This document shows, in pieces, positions 47,674-55,249 of a stretch of 64,000 nucleotides of DNA (position 1 is its first letter; each line of letters starts with the position of its first letter). A model generated the notes under the pieces. That model ran no database searches. It was given only the letters and a program-made list of their open reading frames with translations, and was not told the DNA's origin. The position numbers and the translations under genes are program-made. Source of the DNA: Aquabacterium sp. CECT 9606 (lineage in GTDB: Bacteria > Pseudomonadota > Gammaproteobacteria > Burkholderiales > Burkholderiaceae_C); NCBI RefSeq assembly GCF_918741295.1, contig NZ_CAKKNB010000003.1, positions 1-64,000 on the forward strand, written 5' to 3'.

Positions 47674-48345
47674 ATGTCTGGCAGCCCACCCACCCGCAAA
47701 AAAAGCCCCAAGGCCTCGGCCATCACGCCAACGACTTCATCGTTCAAGAGTGAATATGGCCAAGGCCGGCGCAAGCTTCTGGAGGCGGTGACGCGTCTGG
47801 CGGCCAGAGAAGGGCACACGCGCTTCAGCCTGCGCGAGTTGGCGAAAGAAGCCGGCCTGGGCCACAACTCGCTTTACCGCCATTTCAACAACGTTGACGA
47901 AATGATTCCTGAGCTGATGGAGGACTTCAGCCAGGACTTGCGGGAAGGCTTGAGGCAGGCTCGCAAGGCCGTCCCCCCCGGTGAGACGCCCGCCAAGACG
48001 GTCGTGTCCTGGTTGCTGGACTTTGCGTTGGTGCACCGCGATATCTTCCTTTTGTCGATGCGCCAACGCGTGGGCCCGCCAGGTGCCGCCAGGGTCGCCT
48101 TGGAAAAGAACTTGCAGGCGATTCGCCAGGACATGCTGTCGGAGCTGGGGGCGCTGGGCCACTTGCCAAGCAAGCTGCACCCGCGCATGGACTGGGCCTT
48201 GGAGATGGTGATCGACCAGAGCTTTCGGCTGTGCATCGAATACATCGAGCATCCTGACCAGCGCGAGGACATCCTGGTGCGGGCCCAGTTGTCCTTCGCC
48301 TGGATCATCGGCGGCGCGCTCGCGCCGAGCGCTCAGTCCAGATAG
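47674..48345 (+). CDS. TetR-family transcriptional regulator (FabR-like N-terminus)
   Basis: A 223-residue regulator with an N-terminal helix-turn-helix (RRKLLEAVTRLAAREG, FSLRELAKEAGLGHNSLYRHFNNVDEM) resembling the FabR/YfiR group and a C-terminal all-helical ligand domain. The start is ATG 47674 (MSGSPPTRKKSP); an upstream frame extends to 47596 without a ribosome site. It has no same-strand partner and converges on a serine-hydrolase gene, overlapping its end by 13 bases. Its target cannot be deduced. Confidence 0.88.
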   Translation: MSGSPPTRKKSPKASAITPTTSSFKSEYGQGRRKLLEAVTRLAAREGHTRFSLRELAKEAGLGHNSLYRHFNNVDEMIPELMEDFSQDLREGLRQARKAVPPGETPAKTVVSWLLDFALVHRDIFLLSMRQRVGPPGAARVALEKNLQAIRQDMLSELGALGHLPSKLHPRMDWALEMVIDQSFRLCIEYIEHPDQREDILVRAQLSFAWIIGGALAPSAQSR

Positions 48346-49493
48346 TCCGCCAGCGCGCGGCCCATGACCACGTTCTCTTCGATGTGGGCGCCAACCGTTT
48401 CGAAGTCGCCGCTGATGCGCACAATGATGGTGTTCTGCTTGGGCAGCACGTGGATGGCCTGGCCAAAGACACCCAAGGCGGAGAAGTCGTTGCGCTCGCC
48501 TTCCAGCGCCCACCAGTGGTAGCCGAATCCGTAGAGGCCCAACTTGTTGCCATTGACAGGCACGGCGTGCCAGTTGGTGGGGTCGCCGTCAAAGGTGGTG
48601 GAGCGGCGAACCCAGTCGCTTGAAACGATCTGCCGGCCATGCAAGCGCCCCCCTTGTGCATAAAGAAGGCCGAACATCGCGTAGCTGCGTGTGGTTGCAT
48701 ACAGGCAGCAAAAGGTGAAGGCATCGCGGCTTCGGTCCACCAGCACCTTGGCGCTGTTGGGCGTGCGCATGGGCTTCCAAAGCTTGAGCTCCAGGTAGCG
48801 TTGGTAGGGCATCCCGACGGCTTTTTCCAGTGCCATCGCGATGGCTTGGGAGTTGATGCTGGCGTATTGGTATTTGCTGCCGGGCGCATAAGCCGGCGTC
48901 AAGGCGGCATCCGTCGTTTTCTCTCGCAAGCCGTAGCCCGAGCTTCCCAGGGTGTAGTAATCGGTGATGGTGTCCAGAAAGAGTTTGAAGCGATCAGCCT
49001 CTTCGTTGTAGGCCACGCCCGATGACATTTGCAAGGCCTGCTTGAAGGTCACGCCAGCAAAGCCATTGACGGCCAGTGCTGGCTCGTAGGCGTCCATCCT
49101 GTCGTTCACCGAGCGGATGGTCCCCTCGTCAATGGCGATGCCCACCAGGGCCGAGAGCATCTGCTTGGCCATGGACCACGACTGGTGTTGCGAGGTCTTG
49201 GTGTATGGAAACTTGTTGTACTCATACACGATCTTGCCGTCTTTGATCACCAACATGGCGCGGACCTTGGCATCGTCCTGGTACTGCGCCAGGCTTTTGC
49301 TCACACCCTCGTAGTTGTAGCGCAGGCCAGAGATCGGCGCCTTGGGCGCCGCGGTGGGCAAGGTCACCGGGAAGCTGGACGTGTCCACAACCTCGCGCGG
49401 CAACACCAGCTCTGGCAGGAACAGCGAGGGTGGCAGGGTTTGAGCCTGGGCCTGGCAAGCGGCGATCAGGCCAAGCAGCAGTGTCTTCTTCAT
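48333..49493 (-). CDS. Secreted serine hydrolase, class C beta-lactamase/6-aminohexanoate-dimer hydrolase-like
   Basis: A 386-residue exported hydrolase with a signal peptide (MKKTLLLGLIAACQAQAQ). The catalytic SxxK is SMAK (Ser107, Lys110); the fold is that of class C beta-lactamases, esterases and nylon-oligomer hydrolases, with the YxN/YxS region near QYASINSQA. The ATG at 49493 follows AAGG. It is preceded on its strand by a 118-base region holding a GTACA-AA-TGTAC palindrome. It is the last gene of the minus-strand catabolic group and could hydrolyse an ester or amide that feeds the pathway. The substrate is unknown. Tail-to-tail overlap with the TetR gene. Confidence 0.88.
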   Translation of the reverse strand: MKKTLLLGLIAACQAQAQTLPPSLFLPELVLPREVVDTSSFPVTLPTAAPKAPISGLRYNYEGVSKSLAQYQDDAKVRAMLVIKDGKIVYEYNKFPYTKTSQHQSWSMAKQMLSALVGIAIDEGTIRSVNDRMDAYEPALAVNGFAGVTFKQALQMSSGVAYNEEADRFKLFLDTITDYYTLGSSGYGLREKTTDAALTPAYAPGSKYQYASINSQAIAMALEKAVGMPYQRYLELKLWKPMRTPNSAKVLVDRSRDAFTFCCLYATTRSYAMFGLLYAQGGRLHGRQIVSSDWVRRSTTFDGDPTNWHAVPVNGNKLGLYGFGYHWWALEGERNDFSALGVFGQAIHVLPKQNTIIVRISGDFETVGAHIEENVVMGRALADYLD

Positions 49494-49523
49494 TTCATGC
49501 CTTTTTCTCATTTGCTAGAATGG

Positions 49524-49535
49524 GTACAAATGTAC
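49524..49535. promoter_or_regulatory. GTACA-AA-TGTAC operator-like palindrome (site A)
   Basis: A perfect inverted repeat with 5-base arms, 31 bases upstream of the serine-hydrolase start and followed on the + strand by GCAT. It shares 13 of 16 bases with site B before the amidohydrolase gene and resembles the 16-base palindrome before the second TetR gene. Confidence 0.55.
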
Positions 49536-49611
49536 GCATTTGATTTTTGGCAGCGAAGAGGTGTTTTCCCGAGATCTGCCTGGGCCCACGAAGTGATCCT
49601 GCGATGCCTTG

Positions 49612-51234
49612 TCAGGGGTGAGACAAGCCTGGCGTGAGTTCTTTCGTGCTCAGGCTGTCGTGCATGCTCATCGCATGCTCGATCAGCGCTGCGGCATCCG
49701 TGCAAGGCCCGTCATGCATCACCACCTTGTCGGGTCTGACGATGGCCAGCCAGCCAACCGGCACCACTGAAGGCATCAAGCCCCCACCGAGGTCTTCCCA
49801 GAGGCTCTGCGTGGAAGTTCGCGCCATTTGCCCGCGCGGGTTGATCTGGATGAACTGGCCACCGCGTGCGGCCCAAGCCTGGGTCAAGGCAGGCGTGAGT
49901 CCGGCCGATGGGTCGATACCGAAACCCACCATGGCCAAGCCGGTGCCCAGGACGTCGTCGCTGAGAACCACCTCGCCGCCGGCCCGAGGTTTGAGCCACA
50001 CCTGCGGCATTTGCGCGCCGCGGCGCAAACGGGCGCCTCGCAAGGGCTTGACGAAGCAGCCCACTCGGAAGTGGTTGGGCGGTTTGATTTCCAGGTTCTC
50101 GAACAAGCGCTTCAGCCTGGGGATGCGGGTCATCATGCTCATCAAGCCATGCGTCAGGAATGCCGTTGCATGGTTGCTGGGCATGACCAGCCGCCCCATC
50201 ATCTTCGCCAGGTCGATCATGGCTTTGGCATGCGGGCGCCGCTCCTGGTCATAGGTGTCCAGCAAGCTGGGCAAAGCCCGACCATGGCAGACCCATGCCA
50301 GCTTCCAGGCCAGGTTGGCCACATCGCGCAGACCGGACACCAGGCCTTGGCCCACAAACGGCGGCGTGATGTGGGCCGCATCACCTGCCAGGAGAACGCG
50401 CCCAACTTTGAACTTCTCGGCAACCCGCGCATGGAAGCGGTAGACCGCCACCCGCTCGATCTCGATGTCCTTGCCCTGGGTCCAAGGCTGGAGCAGTCGT
50501 TTGACCGTGTCCGGGTGTTCCATCTGCTCCCGGGTCTCGCCGGCCTTCAGTTTGAACTCCCAACGTTGGCGGCCACCCGGCGCCACCATGTGTGGGGTGG
50601 GCCGGTGGGGATCACAAATGAACTCGACGTGGTCGATGGGCGTGGGCAATTGCTTGGCATCGACCACCAGCCAATCCTCTGCAAAGGTCTTGCCCTTGAA
50701 TTCTTGACCCAGGATGCGGCGAACCAGAGAGTTGGCGCCATCCGCGCCAACCATGTAGCGCGCGCGGACCTGGTGCGGCTGGCCGTCCTCGGTTTGCAGT
50801 TCCGCGGTGACCTGATCGGCATCCTGAGTCAACGAGACCAGAGACACCCCCAGTGCGATGGTCACGTGGCGGCTGTCCTGCAAGCGGTCGCGCAGCACCT
50901 GCTCCAGCTGGGGTTGGAAGAAGGTGACCAGTTTGGGGTGCCCATCGACCGAGCCGGCGGTGACGGCGCGGCTGTATTGGCCAAACAGCGGCGACCGCAT
51001 GCGCACCTCCGGGATGGCCACCTTGTCGAATGCATCCTCCTCCAAGCCGCACATCTGCAGCACTCGGAGGGCTTCATTGTCCAGCGCGATGGCGCGTGGG
51101 GCCATGAAGATGCTCTTGGCCTTGTCGATCACCAGAGTCTTGGTGCCGTAACGGCTCAGCAGTTGCGCCAGGGCCGCCCCAACGGGCCCCATGCCAACGA
51201 TCAGGACATCAACTTCAGAAGGTAGGTAAGACAT
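49612..51234 (-). CDS. FAD-dependent aromatic monooxygenase, MhpA-like
   Basis: A 540-residue group A flavoprotein hydroxylase. The Rossmann GxGxxG is VLIVGMGPVGAALAQLL near residue 14, the DG motif is MVGADGANSLVR near 165, and the FAD ribityl GD motif is GRVLLAGDAAHITPPFVGQG near 285. The C-terminal thioredoxin-like tail is of usual length. The closest described relatives are MhpA-type 3-(3-hydroxyphenyl)propionate/3-hydroxycinnamate hydroxylases, which make a 2,3-dihydroxyaryl substrate for ring cleavage. It is followed in the pathway by the extradiol dioxygenase encoded three genes upstream. The real substrate is not visible. The ATG at 51234 lies 18 bases after the MDR gene. Confidence 0.9.
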   Translation of the reverse strand: MSYLPSEVDVLIVGMGPVGAALAQLLSRYGTKTLVIDKAKSIFMAPRAIALDNEALRVLQMCGLEEDAFDKVAIPEVRMRSPLFGQYSRAVTAGSVDGHPKLVTFFQPQLEQVLRDRLQDSRHVTIALGVSLVSLTQDADQVTAELQTEDGQPHQVRARYMVGADGANSLVRRILGQEFKGKTFAEDWLVVDAKQLPTPIDHVEFICDPHRPTPHMVAPGGRQRWEFKLKAGETREQMEHPDTVKRLLQPWTQGKDIEIERVAVYRFHARVAEKFKVGRVLLAGDAAHITPPFVGQGLVSGLRDVANLAWKLAWVCHGRALPSLLDTYDQERRPHAKAMIDLAKMMGRLVMPSNHATAFLTHGLMSMMTRIPRLKRLFENLEIKPPNHFRVGCFVKPLRGARLRRGAQMPQVWLKPRAGGEVVLSDDVLGTGLAMVGFGIDPSAGLTPALTQAWAARGGQFIQINPRGQMARTSTQSLWEDLGGGLMPSVVPVGWLAIVRPDKVVMHDGPCTDAAALIEHAMSMHDSLSTKELTPGLSHP

Positions 51235-51252
51235 GTGTGTTCCGGTCCGCGG

Positions 51253-52290
51253 TCAAGCGGGTATGAGGATGGCGCGGCCTGGGCGTTGCTGCGCGACGTG
51301 CGCAAAGGCTTGAACGCCTTGGGCCAGCGGGACGGCCAGGCCAATGGGCAATTGCAGGCCGATGTTGGCGGCCAGCAGCCCGTGCAATGCGTCCAGGGCT
51401 TCAACGCTGGGTTGAAAGATGGTCCAGGCATAGCGGGTGCCCCGGCCTGCCTGCGCCGTGGCCAGACCCTTCATGGCCGACCATGCCCGGTACACCTTCC
51501 ATCCGCCCTTGATCCAGCCGTGGACATCCATGGTGTCCAGCAAGGGGTGCACGGTGGTGGCGTGGCCCATGGCCCCAGGTCTGAGCCGGGCGATCAAATC
51601 CGCTTCGTCGTGCCAGGTCGCGAAGTTGAGGCTGACGTCGTAGCCCGTTCCCAATGTCGACAATGCCCGACGCGTTCTATCCACGACCACGGCGGCGCCA
51701 AGGTTCCTGCAGGTCTGGACATGCTTGGTGCTGCACACGGCCGTGACCCGCGCATCCCATCGGCTCAAAAGCTGCAATGCCAGCTGCCCCAAGCCGCCGG
51801 AAGCACCATGAACCAGCACCTGTTTGCCCTTGGCGTTGTGCTGATCAAGCCCCACGCTTTGAAGCGCCAACCAGAGTGTGGTGAAGGTGTAGGGCAGGGC
51901 GGCAAGCTCTTGTGCGGTGAGGTTGGCGGGTGCTGCGCGCAGGTGCTTGGCCTGGGCCAGGACATGGCTGGCATGGGCGCCTTGGGGCCCGGTTGGCAAG
52001 AGGCCGAACACGCGGTCTCCTGGCTTCCACGTGGTTTCGCCAGGGCCGACAGACTGAACCACCCCCGCCACGTCATTACCCAGGGCCCTTGGAAAACGCG
52101 CAGCGCCTTTGAAGGCGAGGAGGCGTCGCCCATAGCCTGTCGAGCGCTTGGCGTCGATGGGGTTGACCGAGGTGGCCTCGACACGCACCAGCACCTGCTC
52201 GCGACCTGGTGCGGGCACCTCGCCTGGCCGCACCTCAAACCGTGCTGGGTTGCCTGGTGCCAGACAAAGCAACTGCTGTGCGGTGCTCAT
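51253..52290 (-). CDS. MDR-family NAD(P)-dependent oxidoreductase, quinone-oxidoreductase-like
   Basis: A 345-residue zinc-independent medium-chain dehydrogenase/reductase. The GroES-like N-terminal domain has RVEATSVNPIDAKRS and GNDVAGVV; the cofactor fold has HGASGGLGQLALQL. Cys ligands of the structural zinc are absent, as in quinone oxidoreductases and enoyl reductases. It overlaps the FAH gene by 4 bases (ATGA) and precedes the hydroxylase gene, so it belongs to the catabolic operon. It may reduce an unsaturated or quinoid intermediate; the reaction is unassigned. Confidence 0.87.
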   Translation of the reverse strand: MSTAQQLLCLAPGNPARFEVRPGEVPAPGREQVLVRVEATSVNPIDAKRSTGYGRRLLAFKGAARFPRALGNDVAGVVQSVGPGETTWKPGDRVFGLLPTGPQGAHASHVLAQAKHLRAAPANLTAQELAALPYTFTTLWLALQSVGLDQHNAKGKQVLVHGASGGLGQLALQLLSRWDARVTAVCSTKHVQTCRNLGAAVVVDRTRRALSTLGTGYDVSLNFATWHDEADLIARLRPGAMGHATTVHPLLDTMDVHGWIKGGWKVYRAWSAMKGLATAQAGRGTRYAWTIFQPSVEALDALHGLLAANIGLQLPIGLAVPLAQGVQAFAHVAQQRPGRAILIPA

Positions 52291-53252
52291 GCAGGCACCA
52301 CCACGTTGCGCTGCTGGCCCAGGTCCAAGGCCCCGTCGTCCGTGCGGATGCTCAGGGTCATCACGTCATTGGGCTGCAGGTACATGGGATTTTTGATGCC
52401 GCCCTTGATGAAGAACCGCCACTTGGTGGGCTCGGACAAGATGCGGTTGCCCACAAACATGGACAACTTGCCGGGAGCTTTGGCCGCACAGCCGGCGGGG
52501 GTGCCGGTCGCAATCAGGTCGCCCGCGTGCAGGTCTTGCAGCGCCGAGAACTCGCTCACGGTTTGGTGCGGCTTGTACAGCATGTCGCGGCAGTAGTCTT
52601 CTTGACGAACCTGGCCATTGACGCTCAACTGCATGTGCAAATCGGGCCAACGCTGCCACTCGGCTGGTTCCAGCAAAAGAAGCACGGGTCCTGCAGGCCC
52701 GAACGTCCGATAGCTCTTGCCCTTGTAAAACTGACCTTGGGGCAGCTGCACATCGCGGGCAGACACGTCGTTGACGATGGTGATGCCCGCCAGCACCTCG
52801 TGCAGCCCATCGGGCCTGACTTGAACACCTCCCGTCAGGTCGCGCCCCAGCACCAGCCCCAGTTCGATCTCATAGTCCAGCAACTTGACATGAGCCGGGC
52901 GAACCACGTCGTCGTAAGGCCCCGTTAGCGACGACGATGCCTTGGTGAAGAAGGTGTTGAAGGGCATGTCAGAGGGATCCTTGCCGGACTCGCGCACATG
53001 GCTGCCGTAATTGGCACCTTGGCAAAGAAACTGCTGGTTCGTCGTGATGGGCGACAGGATCTTGACCTCGTCGAAACTGACGGTGGCGTTGGCGGCCGTC
53101 TTGGCGCGTGCCTCGGCCTGCCCATGCGTGACAAAGTCCGCCGTGGTGGCATAGGTGCCTGCCAACGGCGCGATACGCCGTTCAAACAGAACACCCCAAT
53201 GGGTTTGCTCTGGTTGGCCTGGCAATGTGAAGCGAACAACTGAAGTGGCCAT
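52287..53252 (-). CDS. Fumarylacetoacetate-hydrolase-family protein
   Basis: A 321-residue FAH-fold hydrolase with an N-terminal extension and metal-binding residues in LLDYEIELGLVLGRD (E-x-E), then NDVSARDVQ, the substrate-side YKGKSYRTFGPAGP and TGTPAGCA. No signal peptide. Members cleave C-C bonds of acylpyruvate or ring-fission products or act as decarboxylases/isomerases in homoprotocatechuate-type pathways. Located between the dioxygenase and MDR genes, it probably acts on the extradiol product. A paralogue with a Tat leader is encoded at 57190-58287. The ATG at 53252 is weakly supported by a GAG upstream; 45 bases separate it from the dioxygenase gene. Confidence 0.9.
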   Translation of the reverse strand: MATSVVRFTLPGQPEQTHWGVLFERRIAPLAGTYATTADFVTHGQAEARAKTAANATVSFDEVKILSPITTNQQFLCQGANYGSHVRESGKDPSDMPFNTFFTKASSSLTGPYDDVVRPAHVKLLDYEIELGLVLGRDLTGGVQVRPDGLHEVLAGITIVNDVSARDVQLPQGQFYKGKSYRTFGPAGPVLLLLEPAEWQRWPDLHMQLSVNGQVRQEDYCRDMLYKPHQTVSEFSALQDLHAGDLIATGTPAGCAAKAPGKLSMFVGNRILSEPTKWRFFIKGGIKNPMYLQPNDVMTLSIRTDDGALDLGQQRNVVVPA

Positions 53253-53297
53253 GTCGGACTCGTTTGATTGAATGGGATTTGGGAGAGAAGCGGGGCG

Positions 53298-54437
53298 TCA
53301 CAGCCACGGGCGCGCAGGTGTATCGACCACCTTGCCCATCTGCATCAGACGCTTCAATGTCACGCGGCCTGAGCGCAGCAGCTTGACCACGCGCCACAAC
53401 ATCGCGGGCGTCTTGGCCGGGAACATGCTGGAAGGAACGTCGTGGCCCCAGGCCCAAAGCGCGCTGGTGGTGAACGGCCCGTAGTGCGGCTCCCGGTCGG
53501 CCGTGAAGAGGTCACCATCGGTGTAATGCTCGAACGCCAGCCCATCCCCATCGCGCCAGTAGTCAAACAGCTGGCTGCCCAATAGATGCCGGCCGATGCC
53601 CCACATGTGCTCATGCCCATTGGCGCGCAGCACCTGCTGGCCTTGTCCCAGGGCATCCATGTCCGTCACTTCCCAAGCACTGTGCTCGTAGCAGGCCTCC
53701 AGCCCTCCGGCGATGACCACGGTGTGGTGGTCAGCGGGGGTGTCGCCCAGGTCCAGGCGGAAGAACGTGAGGAATGGGGCGCCGTCGTCCAGGTACTGCA
53801 CGTCTGAAGGAATCAAGCCAAGGTGGCGCATATACCAGTCGGCCATGGTGTGGAAGTCCGTGGTCTGCAGCACCACGTGCCCCAGGCGGCCCACGGCGGC
53901 CGGTTCGATGTCGGTGCGCACGGTGGCGTTCACGCGAACCGATTGCCCCAAGGCGTTCATGTGGTGGTGCTTGGGCTGCCGCAGGGGCAACGGGTCCACC
54001 ACGCCCCAATCGGTGATCAGCCAGACCTCGTTGCCATCGGGATCGAGCAGGCTCACGCCACGGGCGCCGCCAGGCACGGCATTGGCGGCCAATGGCTGCG
54101 CGCCGCTCTCACGCCTGAGGCGGTCGAAATCGGTGTCGGGCGGCACGGTGAAAGCAGCTCCCACGTAGCGAGGCACCTTGGCCTTGCGCGCCATCAAGAC
54201 CGCGGGCGCCGAACCGGTGCCGCGCATCACCAGCATGTCTTGCGTGCGAGAGACGGTGATCAGCCCGAAGTCAGTCCAGAAGCGCTGCGCCTCGTCAAGG
54301 TTGGCCTTGTCAAAGCGGAGAAAGGCCAGCTGGGTGGCTTTATGCAAAGCCACAGGGCGCTGGAGCTTGCACACATGGGCAGGCAACTCGCTTTCGGGGT
54401 ATTCGGGTGGGGTCCTCAAGACCTTGTTGTGGCTCAT
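53298..54437 (-). CDS. Type I extradiol dioxygenase, two VOC domains
   Basis: A 379-residue ring-cleaving dioxygenase of the vicinal-oxygen-chelate superfamily. The first VOC domain lacks metal ligands; the second carries the 2-His-1-Glu iron site: His187 in GRLGHVVLQTTDF, His252 in ACYEHSAWEVTD and Glu303 in DGLAFEHYTDGD. It should cleave a catechol-type substrate next to the hydroxyls. The length is above typical catechol 2,3-dioxygenases because of a longer N-terminus (MSHNKVLRTPPEYPESELPAH). The ATG at 54437 is chosen; an upstream frame enters the operator region. First gene of the minus-strand operon, divergent from the first TetR gene. Confidence 0.92.
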   Translation of the reverse strand: MSHNKVLRTPPEYPESELPAHVCKLQRPVALHKATQLAFLRFDKANLDEAQRFWTDFGLITVSRTQDMLVMRGTGSAPAVLMARKAKVPRYVGAAFTVPPDTDFDRLRRESGAQPLAANAVPGGARGVSLLDPDGNEVWLITDWGVVDPLPLRQPKHHHMNALGQSVRVNATVRTDIEPAAVGRLGHVVLQTTDFHTMADWYMRHLGLIPSDVQYLDDGAPFLTFFRLDLGDTPADHHTVVIAGGLEACYEHSAWEVTDMDALGQGQQVLRANGHEHMWGIGRHLLGSQLFDYWRDGDGLAFEHYTDGDLFTADREPHYGPFTTSALWAWGHDVPSSMFPAKTPAMLWRVVKLLRSGRVTLKRLMQMGKVVDTPARPWL

Positions 54438-54487
54438 AGGTGTTTGTTCGGATCTGGTGGGCTTGCTGATGATCGCGATTTTGCATG

Positions 54488-54509
54488 ATAATGACAAAAA
54501 AGTCATTAT
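54488..54509. promoter_or_regulatory. ATAATGAC inverted repeat, candidate TetR operator
   Basis: ATAATGAC (54488-54495) and GTCATTAT (54502-54509) are perfectly complementary 8-base arms around an A6 spacer, in the 118-base region between the dioxygenase operon and the first TetR gene. A looser ACGATATTGTCGT lies beside it. The position suits control of both divergent operons by that regulator. Confidence 0.6.
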
Positions 54510-54555
54510 GACGATATTGTCGTTTTTACTGATCGTGATCCGCTAACCTGTCTCC

Positions 54556-55242
54556 ATGAGCACACCCGATTTCCGCACCCGCGTTGCGGCAGAAAAACGC
54601 GAACGCATGCGCACCCGTCTGATTGAGGCCGCCATGGAGGTCTTCTCTTCAAAGGGCGTTGATGCCACCGTCATTGAAGACTTGATCGAGCAAGCGCAGG
54701 TTTCGCGCGGCACCTTCTACAACTACTTCCGTACCACCGAAGAGGTCATGGCCGCGGTGCTGCAGGTCGTGGGCAACGAGTTGTTGTCGCTGGTGGACCT
54801 GGCCATTGCCGATCGAAGCGATCCGGCTGAGCGCCTGGCCTGCGGCGTGCGCATGGTGCTTCAGATGGCAAGGCACTTCCCGCACGCGGGCCGCTTCATC
54901 TCTCGCGTGGGGGTGACCCGCAGCATGGACCACCTGCCCGCACTGGGTTACCTGCTGCGTGACCTGGTTGAGGCCACCGAGGCGGGCCGCTTTAACCTGG
55001 TCGATCCGATGCTTGGCCTGGACTTGGTGGTGGGCACCACGAGTGCCGCCTTGTTCTCGCTGAGCATGCGCACGGACCTCACGGACACCTACCCGCAAGA
55101 GATCACCTTTCACATCCTGCTGGGCCTGGGCATGACCCGCACCGCCGCTCGCAAGCTGGTGGACAAGCCGATCCAGGCCGTGCAGCTCCCGCCCGAATCC
55201 TTGCTGGTGCGAACGCTGCACAAGCCATCCATCATCACTTGA
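54556..55242 (+). CDS. TetR-family regulator 1 of the catabolic island
   Basis: A 228-residue regulator with a helix-turn-helix (RTRLIEAAMEVFSSKG, VIEDLIEQAQVSRGTFYNYFRTTEEV) and a helical ligand-binding domain. The ATG at 54556 is 47 bases from the ATAATGAC palindrome. It is divergent from the dioxygenase operon and followed after 7 bases by the CoA-ligase gene, so it probably controls both. The inducer is unknown, plausibly the aromatic acid or its CoA thioester. Confidence 0.9.
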   Translation: MSTPDFRTRVAAEKRERMRTRLIEAAMEVFSSKGVDATVIEDLIEQAQVSRGTFYNYFRTTEEVMAAVLQVVGNELLSLVDLAIADRSDPAERLACGVRMVLQMARHFPHAGRFISRVGVTRSMDHLPALGYLLRDLVEATEAGRFNLVDPMLGLDLVVGTTSAALFSLSMRTDLTDTYPQEITFHILLGLGMTRTAARKLVDKPIQAVQLPPESLLVRTLHKPSIIT

Positions 55243-55249
55243 ACCACTC

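Noticed and set aside
47436..47753. 105-residue frame upstream of the orphan TetR gene
   Set aside because: No recognisable motif, and it overlaps the TetR start in another frame; most likely chance coding in GC-rich DNA.
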